A stretch of DNA of 12,553 nt, taken from NCBI GenBank assembly GCA_043820265.1, contig JBDREA010000046.1:1-12553 (forward strand), in the 5' to 3' direction. The DNA comes from JBDREA01 sp043820265. Lineage in GTDB: Archaea > Altiarchaeota > Altiarchaeia > IMC4 > JBDREA01. The notes below the pieces were generated by a model that did not search any database, was not told the DNA's origin, and was given only the letters and a program-made list of their open reading frames with translations. Every line of letters begins with the position of its first letter. The stretch's first letter is position 1. The position numbers were made by a program, and so were the translations under genes. Positions 6,848 through 12,478 of this stretch are shown piece by piece.

Positions 6848-7900
6848 ATGGAACAGCTTACAGGGATAATCGAATCAGAGAAAATCGAGAGCCCGGCATT
6901 CATATATGACGCAGAAAAGATCGGGTCCCAGCTAAATATTCTACGGACCATCTTTAGAGATAGCGATACTCGGATATACTACAGCTACAAGACAAATCCT
7001 TCCTTGGGGAAACTCGTATATAGTCTTGGTTGTGGTCTGCAGGTCACATCCCTCAACCACCTGAATGAAGTCTTAAAGTTCGCTGACAGTAAAAACGTAA
7101 TATTTTGCGGAAGAACATTATCAGATGAAGAAATTAGATTCTTAATTGGTTCAAACGTCCATATCATCGCCAATTCTATCAACCAGATTGAAAGAATACG
7201 TAAAATTGAAAAAAATTTACCTATTGGAATTCGCATCGACACAGGCATCACGTCTGAATGCACCGGTTTTAACACAAGCAATCTTGGATTGGGGATTAGA
7301 ACAGAAGATCTGGAGGGCATTGAAGCGAACATCATAGGAATCCATAATCACATTGCCAGCCAGATAGTCGACTTAAACTCGTACAGGCTGAACGCAGAAA
7401 TCATAATCGATTTGGCAGATAAGATGAATGTGTCCTACATCAATATTGGGGGAGGATTTCCAATCCAGTATGGAAACATCGTTCCTACCCTAAAGGAATT
7501 CGCTGACGCATTTAAGAGATGGAAGAAAATCCTTTGCTTCGAACCTGGAAGAATCCTTGTTGGACCGGCCGGAGTCTTATTTGCTCAAGTCAAAGATGTC
7601 CAAGGAGATATTGCCACAATTGACGCATCGGTTTTTAACAGCGTACGTGACAGGATTCTATCAAAATATAAAATACAACTGCCAGTGTTAGAAGGCGGTG
7701 GCAAAAGATACAAGGTGGTCGGAAATACTCCCTGTTCAGTCGACTACTTTGGACAATACGAACTTCCTTGTCTTAAAGCGGGATCAAAAATATTCTTTTC
7801 CCAAGCCGGTGCCTACTGTAGAACAAAAGACGACTTTTCTGGGACCCAACCACCAAGTGAGTACATACTAAATGATGGAAAATTTGAGATGATTAAATGA
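6848..7900 (+). CDS. Fold-type III PLP-dependent amino acid decarboxylase (LysA/ornithine decarboxylase-like)
   Basis: The protein belongs to the alanine-racemase-fold decarboxylases, which remove CO2 from basic or diamino acids. From the ATG at 6848 it has 350 residues, short for diaminopimelate decarboxylase (about 420). PLP-binding Lys48 lies in YYSYKTNPS. Other landmarks are HNHIASQ (166-172), GGGFPI (201-206) binding the phosphate, EPGR (232-235) and AGAYCRTKDDF (320-330). The active-site cysteine donated across the dimer is probably Cys296 in TPCSVDYF; the distance to the following Asp is one residue shorter than the usual C-x3-D. ATG 6839 and TTG 6818 also lie in frame, but 6848 aligns its first residues (MEQLTGIIESEKI) with those of the cyclohydrolase (MERLKEIIESEKI). 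The gene follows the methyltransferase closely and overlaps aldehyde dehydrogenase 2 by ATGA. The substrate is unknown. Confidence 0.82.
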   Translation: MEQLTGIIESEKIESPAFIYDAEKIGSQLNILRTIFRDSDTRIYYSYKTNPSLGKLVYSLGCGLQVTSLNHLNEVLKFADSKNVIFCGRTLSDEEIRFLIGSNVHIIANSINQIERIRKIEKNLPIGIRIDTGITSECTGFNTSNLGLGIRTEDLEGIEANIIGIHNHIASQIVDLNSYRLNAEIIIDLADKMNVSYINIGGGFPIQYGNIVPTLKEFADAFKRWKKILCFEPGRILVGPAGVLFAQVKDVQGDIATIDASVFNSVRDRILSKYKIQLPVLEGGGKRYKVVGNTPCSVDYFGQYELPCLKAGSKIFFSQAGAYCRTKDDFSGTQPPSEYILNDGKFEMIK

Positions 7901-9282
7901 AAAAAATAAAATCAATAAATCCTGCGACCGAGGAGGTGATCGGAGAATTTAAACCAGGGCGAAAAAAGGAGATACTCTCAGCGCTAAGATCATTGAGGGC
8001 CGATAAATGGGGTCCCTCAAAGGATCGCAACCAAATCCTAAAAAAATGCAGTGAAGTGATACGGAAGAATAAGGACCTTCTAGCAAGATACTTGACTTTC
8101 GAACAGGGGAAACCTCTAAATGAGGCAACACTTGAAGTCGAACTATGTGCCGATACCATAGACTACTACATCGACGAATCGAAGAAGCTGAAGCCTCAAA
8201 GGATTGAATGCAGTTTCGAAGATACTATGCCATACATCTACTATGAGCCCATCGGAACAGTGGGTGTCATCACTCCTTGGAATTTCCCATTGTTGACTCC
8301 GATGTGGAATATCATACCGGCGTTGATAACAGGAAACTGTCTCATATGGAAGCCCTCGGAATTGACACCCTTCATAGCACAAGAGATAACGACTTTATTT
8401 TATCAAGCCGGGCTTCCTCCCTATGCATTTCAGACAATCCTTGGAGACAAGGAGACCGGAAAATTAATGATAGATAAAGTGGACAAGGTGTTTTTTACTG
8501 GATCAATCAAGGCTGGAGAATACATCCAAAAACACGCAAAAGAATCACATCTTGAATTGGGGGGAAAGGATCCCTTCATAGTGTTTTTCGACTGCAACCA
8601 GAAGCAAATTGTTAGCGGGGCCATCTGGGGGGCATTCAATAATGCAGGACAGGTGTGCACTTCAGCAGAAAGGTTTTATGTTCATAAGGACATCTACGAA
8701 AATTTTTTAGATGGGATTATTAAAGCCGCAAAGGAGTTGGTGGTAGGTGATGGACTGAAGGAAGGCACGCAAATCGGACCTATCATAAGCCAGGGCCAAA
8801 TGGAAAGAATAGAATCTCAACTAAAAGATGCTGTCAAGAAAGGTGCAAAAATAGTTTATGGCGGAAAAAGGCTCTTAGACAAAGGTTTTTTCTTTTCACC
8901 CACGATTGTCGTGGATGTTAACTGTGATATGGATTTAATGAAAGATGAGACCTTCGGCCCGGTGATAGCGATTCAAACATTTACAAGCGAGGAAGAAGCC
9001 ATTGAGCTAGCTAATTCCGGGATTTATGGATTGGGTGCTTCGGTTTGGACATCTGACATGAGCAGGGCCAAAAAGATTGCTTCAAGCTTAAAGGCAGGCA
9101 TGGTTTGGATAAACGAAGTAGACCTTCCGCTCCGAGGGGGAGACCATTGGACTGCTCGACGAATGAGCGGGACAAATTTTCCCGCCGGAAAGATCTTTTC
9201 CTTTATGAGAAAAAAGGTGGTAATCACCCACGATTCTCCCCAGAATCGAGATTGGTGGTATGCAAAAGATTGTAGATGGTAG
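7897..9282 (+). CDS. NAD(P)-dependent aldehyde dehydrogenase 2
   Basis: The second aldehyde dehydrogenase of the operon has 461 residues. Asn129 in ITPWNFP, Lys152 in IWKPSE, the loop FTGSIKAGE, Glu220 in LELGGKDP, nucleophile Cys254 in NAGQVC and the DETFGP motif are all present, so it should be active. Its end is unusual. Where family members have PWGG-K-SG-GR, it reads LPLRGGDHWTARRMSGTNF, and it then continues to a C-terminus ending RDWWYAKDCRW. The altered loop lies where the oligomerisation and substrate-tunnel region is expected, so a substrate different from dehydrogenase 1 is plausible. Its start codon overlaps the decarboxylase stop (ATGA), which implies coupled translation and suggests the two act in one pathway, although an amine would need an intermediate oxidation or transamination step before an aldehyde dehydrogenase could act. 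Confidence 0.9.
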   Translation: MKKIKSINPATEEVIGEFKPGRKKEILSALRSLRADKWGPSKDRNQILKKCSEVIRKNKDLLARYLTFEQGKPLNEATLEVELCADTIDYYIDESKKLKPQRIECSFEDTMPYIYYEPIGTVGVITPWNFPLLTPMWNIIPALITGNCLIWKPSELTPFIAQEITTLFYQAGLPPYAFQTILGDKETGKLMIDKVDKVFFTGSIKAGEYIQKHAKESHLELGGKDPFIVFFDCNQKQIVSGAIWGAFNNAGQVCTSAERFYVHKDIYENFLDGIIKAAKELVVGDGLKEGTQIGPIISQGQMERIESQLKDAVKKGAKIVYGGKRLLDKGFFFSPTIVVDVNCDMDLMKDETFGPVIAIQTFTSEEEAIELANSGIYGLGASVWTSDMSRAKKIASSLKAGMVWINEVDLPLRGGDHWTARRMSGTNFPAGKIFSFMRKKVVITHDSPQNRDWWYAKDCRW

Positions 9283-9300
9283 GTTACGTATCTTATGTTC

Positions 9301-9310
9301 TTTTTTTATT
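9301..9310 (+). promoter_or_regulatory. Oligo-T run and TATA-like box between the operon and phosphofructokinase
   Basis: Seven T residues (9301-9307) about 20 nt after the dehydrogenase 2 stop can terminate the long operon. The same AT-rich stretch, TTTTTTTATT, lies about 30 nt before the ATG at 9338 and can serve as the TATA-like element of the next gene, so phosphofructokinase is probably transcribed separately. Confidence 0.4.
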
Positions 9311-9337
9311 CTTTGTTTGTAATCTCTTTTGTCTAAT

Positions 9338-10438
9338 ATGAAATCTGGTCTCAAACGTATTGGCATCCTCACTTCTGGGGGTGATTGCCCTGGTTTAAAT
9401 GCAGCCATCCGTGCCCTCACAAAAAAGGCCATCTATGATCATGATCTGGTAGTCATTGGCTTAAAGGACGGTTTTTCGGGTTTGGTGGAAGGCAAAAGCA
9501 GAGAACTCACAGCCAATGATGTTTCTGGCATCCTAGTCAAAGGGGGTACTGTGCTTGGAAGCTCGAATCGCGCTGATGTCTTCAGGTATCCGGTGCAAAA
9601 GGGAAAAAAGACCGTCTTCGTCGATCGTTCAAAGGATGCGGTTAGACATTACCGTAAGCTGGCGCTTGATGCATTGTTCGTCATCGGAGGCGATGGAAGC
9701 TTAACGATAACCCACAACCTTCTAAAAAAATATCCCAAACTAAATATTATCGGGCTTCCGAAGACCATAGACAATGACGTCCAATTGACTGATGTCACGT
9801 TCGGCTTTAATTCTGCGGTTCAGAGAGCGACTGAGGCCATCGACGACCTGCACACCACGGCGATGAGCCACCACAGGGTGATGGTTGTCGAAGTTATGGG
9901 CAGGGATACTGGTTGGCTAGCCCTCGAATCGGGCGTTGCAGGCGGAGGAGACGTAATCCTTCTACCTGAATTCCCCTACGACATCAATAAAGTATGCGAT
10001 GAGATTAAAGGAAGACTCAAGAAAGGGAAATTGGCAAGCATCGTAGTCGCAGCAGAAGGGGCGAAACCAAGAGGAGGTGAGGTTGTCGTTCGAAAAATCG
10101 TGTGCGACGGTGTTGAACCAAAAAGGCTTGGAGGAATAGGGCAGAAGGTCGCAGACGACATCGAGGAATGCACAGGCCTCGAATCCCGTGTGACAGTCCT
10201 CGGACACCTTCTGAGAAGCGGGGTTCCAACAGCCTACGACCGGCTTCTTGCAACAAGGTTCGGCTCAAAAGCGATCGATCTTGCCGTAAAAGGGAGATTC
10301 AAGAGGATGGTCGCTTTGAAAGGGGCTGATATCGTGGATGTTCCCATAAACAAGGTTGTTCCAGGCCAGAAACTCGTAGCCAAAAACCACCCCCTCGTTT
10401 CGATCGCGAAATCACTTGGGACAACTTTTGGCGTTTGA
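9338..10438 (+). CDS. pfkA: 6-phosphofructokinase (PfkA family)
   Basis: The enzyme phosphorylates fructose 6-phosphate to fructose 1,6-bisphosphate in glycolysis. The 366-residue sequence has the family's GILTSGGDCPGLNAAIR (9-25), GGDGS (117-121), PKTIDND with catalytic Asp145 (141-147) and MGRDTGWLA (187-195). The donor-selecting positions are mixed: Gly120 (equivalent of Bacillus position 104) is typical of ATP enzymes, while Lys142 (equivalent of position 124) is typical of pyrophosphate enzymes. A Gly/Lys pair occurs in some family members, so the phosphoryl donor is not settled here. Many archaea instead use ADP-dependent or PfkB-type kinases, so this looks like a bacterial-type acquisition, as in several DPANN lineages. 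I chose ATG 9338; TTG 9329 would add three residues. Its last 27 nt overlap the convergent glycosylase gene. Confidence 0.92.
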   Translation: MKSGLKRIGILTSGGDCPGLNAAIRALTKKAIYDHDLVVIGLKDGFSGLVEGKSRELTANDVSGILVKGGTVLGSSNRADVFRYPVQKGKKTVFVDRSKDAVRHYRKLALDALFVIGGDGSLTITHNLLKKYPKLNIIGLPKTIDNDVQLTDVTFGFNSAVQRATEAIDDLHTTAMSHHRVMVVEVMGRDTGWLALESGVAGGGDVILLPEFPYDINKVCDEIKGRLKKGKLASIVVAAEGAKPRGGEVVVRKIVCDGVEPKRLGGIGQKVADDIEECTGLESRVTVLGHLLRSGVPTAYDRLLATRFGSKAIDLAVKGRFKRMVALKGADIVDVPINKVVPGQKLVAKNHPLVSIAKSLGTTFGV

Positions 10439-11086
10439 GTAGCCGCTTTCAGCATATAGTACGCATTGAGAGCATCTTGGACTATTTTTTGTGCATGTCG
10501 TTTTTCCGTGTGCAACAAACAATGCGTGAAATTCCTTGTAAAATCCTAGGTCAGCTGGAATATGTTTCTCGACTAATCTTTTTAATTCGTCGTAGGATAC
10601 ATCGTTTTTTACGTATCCAAGCCGGATCATTATCCTTTTGGTATAAGCATCGACGACGAAGCTCTTTTTTTCGAGTGCATAACAAAGGATGCTGTCTGCG
10701 GTCTCTTCGCCGATCCCCCACACGCTGAGTAATTTTTCTCTGAGCGATTTGAGGGACTCCTTCTTCATCGCTTCAAGATGACCGTCGGAATCAACATAAA
10801 GGAATTCAATGAACTTTTTAAGTTTCAGCGCTTTGATGTTGTAGTATCCAGAAGGTCTAATCAATTTTTTTAGATGAGGAAGGGGGGCATCCCTTATTTT
10901 TTGAGGGGAGAGGAGGCCCTCGTTTTTTAGGTTTCTGATGGCCTTTTCCACATTCGTCCAAGCAGTGTTTTGGGTGAGAATGGCTCCTATTGTTACCTCA
11001 AATGGATTTTCCGCCGGCCACCAGTCCTGGAATCCATATTCTCCTTCTAGCAGCCGAAATACATTCATTAATCCTTCATTTTCCAT
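10412..11086 (-). CDS. Endonuclease III-related DNA glycosylase (HhH-GPD, COG2231-like)
   Basis: This 224-residue protein is a helix-hairpin-helix DNA glycosylase that removes damaged bases in base excision repair. The N-terminal WWPAENPFEVTIGAILTQNTAW (22-43) is characteristic of the endonuclease III-related subgroup that includes the 3-methyladenine glycosylase MagIII. The hairpin is SVWGIGEETADSIL (121-134) and catalytic Asp146 sits in FVVDAYTKR. Glu128 occupies the place of the catalytic lysine of endonuclease III, so it is probably a monofunctional glycosylase without lyase activity. An iron-sulfur loop begins normally (Cys198-x6-Cys205-x2-Cys208), but the fourth cysteine is 13 residues later (Cys222) instead of five. 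That cysteine is encoded inside the 27-nt overlap with the phosphofructokinase gene. A start at internal Met7 is also possible. The damaged-base substrate is not known. Confidence 0.88.
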   Translation of the reverse strand: MENEGLMNVFRLLEGEYGFQDWWPAENPFEVTIGAILTQNTAWTNVEKAIRNLKNEGLLSPQKIRDAPLPHLKKLIRPSGYYNIKALKLKKFIEFLYVDSDGHLEAMKKESLKSLREKLLSVWGIGEETADSILCYALEKKSFVVDAYTKRIMIRLGYVKNDVSYDELKRLVEKHIPADLGFYKEFHALFVAHGKTTCTKNSPRCSQCVLYAESGYSNAKSCPK

Positions 11087-11111
11087 CCTCTATTTTTTTA
11101 AGTAGTCAAAC

Positions 11112-11121
11112 AGATAAATAA
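11112..11121. promoter_or_regulatory. Shared, roughly symmetric TATA-like box for two divergent genes
   Basis: AGATAAATAA reads as GATAAATAA toward the membrane-protein gene, centred about 29 nt before its ATG at 11146. On the other strand it reads TTATTTATC, about 31 nt before the glycosylase ATG at 11086. One AT-rich element could therefore drive both genes in opposite directions. Confidence 0.45.
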
Positions 11122-11145
11122 CGTCTCCACAAAAAACTCTTCAAA

Positions 11146-11373
11146 ATGGATACCTTAACTCTGGTGCTCATAGCGGTTGCGTTTATCTTACTGGTACTCT
11201 TAGTCATCATCTTGGCTGCAGTAGCCTACCTTTTTAAGACCAGCAAACGAGTTGAGGTCGAAGAGCATCACTTAGAGGATAAAATCAAAGAAATCGAGGA
11301 AGAAGAAAGGCACCTGAAGAGCAGGCTTGATGAGCTTGAAAAAAAGAAGGGGAAGATCCTAAAAAATATATAA
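11146..11373 (+). CDS. Small single-span membrane protein with a coiled coil
   Basis: I do not recognise a family. The 75-residue protein has one transmembrane helix at about residues 5-29 (mostly Leu, Ile, Val and Ala) followed by KTSKR. The rest, about 34-73, is highly charged and heptad-like (LEDKIKEIEEEERHLKSRL), predicting a helical coiled coil. The basic residues after the helix predict an outside N-terminus and a cytoplasmic coiled coil, which suggests a small oligomeric anchor or scaffold. There is no cleavable signal sequence. A TATA-like box at the right distance supports expression and the ATG at 11146. It converges on the TPD nuclease gene with a 5-nt gap. Confidence 0.75.
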   Translation: MDTLTLVLIAVAFILLVLLVIILAAVAYLFKTSKRVEVEEHHLEDKIKEIEEEERHLKSRLDELEKKKGKILKNI

Positions 11374-11378
11374 TTTAT

Positions 11379-12131
11379 TCAGTGCCTTTCAAGAACGTCT
11401 CTGGTTCTCAGAAGAATACTGTCCTCTATGACGATGTCGTCGATTAATCCGTACCAATATATGGTCATGCCTGGCCCGAAGAGCCGGACGTAGTGTTTAA
11501 GCTGTTTTTCGTAGTCTCTCTGAACCTCTTTTCTGTCTCCGAAGCTTGCCTTTGACTCCACCCAATTTGCTCGGTGACCGTCTATATTCAACGAACCCTC
11601 TAATAGGAAGTCTGGAGTCTTTTCATAATTCTTTCTTTGGGCTTCTTTTTCGGTCATAAAGCCGATTTTTTTCCTTAGAAGCCAATTTTTTATAGCTTCC
11701 TCGCTCCTTTTCCCACGGTCAGTCTGCCTTCTGTTTCCGGCTGGAGAATATACGAATTCGTGGGTGATGCATTCTTTGATGTTTGATCTGATGCGCAGAT
11801 TTGAGATGCTTGATGGATCCCTCATGTACGCTTGAACCTCCTTTTTACCCACTCCAAGGCTTTGAAGTACTATGGATGCGGTGAGAACCGGTGAGAAATC
11901 AAGGCTCTTAGAAATCTGAAATAGGCTTTCTCCGTCGTACCATCTCCCCGCGAGGTCTTTGATCTTTTTTTGGACGGAATAATATTTTTGTTTTGTTTCT
12001 CTTATCACCTTTTGAGTGTAGATTACTTCAAGTGTTTCGCGGTCAACCTCGAATTTCCTGCTAAGCCCCTCGAGTCCCTCTAAGGATTCTATCTGGTTGT
12101 ACAAATCTGAGTAGGTCCTACTATTCATCAT
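11379..12131 (-). CDS. TPD-motif nuclease, archaeal homologue of CDIN1 (C15orf41)
   Basis: The 250-residue protein resembles the TPD family (PF14811), known from archaea and from eukaryotes including human CDIN1, the partner of codanin-1 mutated in congenital dyserythropoietic anaemia type I. The fold is PD-(D/E)XK nuclease-like. The core is visible in order: Glu144/Glu145 in a helix (GKRSEEAIKNWL), the family motif TPD at 172-174 (EKTPDFLLEG), Glu192-Ser-Lys194 (NWVESKASFGD) and Gln210 in a following helix (EKQLKHYV). Asp174, Glu192 and Lys194 are the likely metal-binding and catalytic set. The N-terminal 100 residues are helical, with helix-turn-helix-like segments (SLFQISKSLDFSPVLTASIV). 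Nuclease activity is inferred from the motif; the cellular role in archaea is unknown. Location beside a DNA glycosylase suggests DNA metabolism. Starts at 12131 and 12128 are equivalent. Confidence 0.82.
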   Translation of the reverse strand: MMNSRTYSDLYNQIESLEGLEGLSRKFEVDRETLEVIYTQKVIRETKQKYYSVQKKIKDLAGRWYDGESLFQISKSLDFSPVLTASIVLQSLGVGKKEVQAYMRDPSSISNLRIRSNIKECITHEFVYSPAGNRRQTDRGKRSEEAIKNWLLRKKIGFMTEKEAQRKNYEKTPDFLLEGSLNIDGHRANWVESKASFGDRKEVQRDYEKQLKHYVRLFGPGMTIYWYGLIDDIVIEDSILLRTRDVLERH

Positions 12132-12150
12132 ATAAAATTTGGCCCGAACA

Positions 12151-12158
12151 TCTATAAG
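12151..12158 (-). promoter_or_regulatory. TATA-like box of the TPD nuclease gene
   Basis: On the minus strand CTTATAGA is centred about 24 nt before the ATG at 12131, again the leaderless geometry seen elsewhere in the window. It lies between that gene and the palindrome array. Confidence 0.45.
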
Positions 12159-12222
12159 TGGTATTCATAAATCATACCTTCTTCATGATATCTATTTTTG
12201 GCCAGAGGAGGCTCAAATATAG

Positions 12223-12317
12223 TGAATTCGATAAATACAACAAACTTGCATAGCAAGTTTGTGTACACAAATTCCGATGGAATTTGTTGTATTCGTACCT
12301 TTTCTTTATCGAATTCA
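12223..12317. repeat. Large palindrome that can fold as a three-way junction
   Basis: The outer stem is a perfect 13-bp inverted repeat, TGAATTCGATAAA (12223-12235) with 12305-12317. Inside, TACAA (12236-12240) pairs with TTGTA (12287-12291). Two hairpins follow: CAAACTTGC/GCAAGTTTG with loop ATA (12241-12261), and CAAATTCC/GGAATTTG with loop GAT (12268-12286). They are separated by TGTACA, the core of a perfect 14-bp palindrome at 12258-12271. Only a 13-nt stretch at 12292-12304 is left unpaired on one side. A competing 11-bp pairing (12234-12244 with 12283-12293) also exists. Confidence 0.85.
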
Positions 12318-12347
12318 ATACGCTAGGCACCTTTGGTGCCTGCGTAT
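12318..12347. repeat. Hairpin with TTT loop
   Basis: ATACGC (12318-12323) pairs with GCGTAT (12342-12347), and AGGCACC (12325-12331) with GGTGCCT (12335-12341), around loop TTT. A single bulged T at 12324 is the only interruption in 13 base pairs. Confidence 0.85.
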
Positions 12348-12369
12348 GAAAACAGCTTTGTTGTTTTCA
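12347..12369. repeat. Hairpin with TTT loop, adjoining the previous one
   Basis: TGAAAACAGC (12347-12356) pairs with GTTGTTTTCA (12360-12369) around loop TTT, ten pairs with one G-T wobble. It directly abuts the preceding hairpin, sharing one base. Both are enclosed by ATCGAAT (12308-12314) and ATTCGAT (12374-12380), which are complementary. Confidence 0.75.
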
Positions 12370-12375
12370 ATATAT

Positions 12376-12423
12376 TCGATTAGATAAGCTCTAGTATATA
12401 ATTAAGGCTACTTATCTAATCGA
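12376..12423. repeat. 13-bp perfect inverted repeat with 22-nt AT-rich loop
   Basis: TCGATTAGATAAG (12376-12388) and its exact reverse complement (12411-12423) flank 22 bases containing TATATAATTA. Its left arm overlaps the ATTCGAT word that closes the preceding hairpin pair, so the two structures are mutually exclusive at that point. Confidence 0.85.
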
Positions 12424-12478
12424 CTATAGCTTATTTTAGAATGAAGGAACTTGTCAAGGATTATGACATGATAGTATC

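Larger units (their letters stand above)
12132..12478. other. Noncoding region dominated by inverted repeats
   Basis: No convincing gene lies in these 347 bases. The first part carries the promoter of the minus-strand nuclease gene. From 12223 to 12423 nearly every base can pair with a neighbour in one of several inverted repeats, listed separately. The words ATTCGAT or ATCGAAT recur at 12226-12232, 12308-12314 and 12374-12380 and bound the segments, with a shorter AATCGA at 12418-12423. Confidence 0.8.

Noticed and set aside
8143..8660. Several overlapping open frames inside aldehyde dehydrogenase 2
   Set aside because: They are shadows of the dehydrogenase, with low-complexity or family-less translations and no independent promoter.
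3632..9282. Assignment of the operon to toxoflavin or riboflavin biosynthesis
   Set aside because: Only the GTP cyclohydrolase step is shared. The other known genes of those pathways are not seen, and the methyltransferase is of the DPPF type rather than one recognised from toxoflavin clusters.
9962..10268. Antisense open frames inside phosphofructokinase
   Set aside because: The sense frame carries an uninterrupted, fully conserved enzyme; the antisense products show no family features.
12223..12423. CRISPR array or tRNA gene
   Set aside because: There is no direct repeat with regular spacers, and no cloverleaf with an acceptor stem, T-loop or anticodon arm. The units are unlike each other in sequence.
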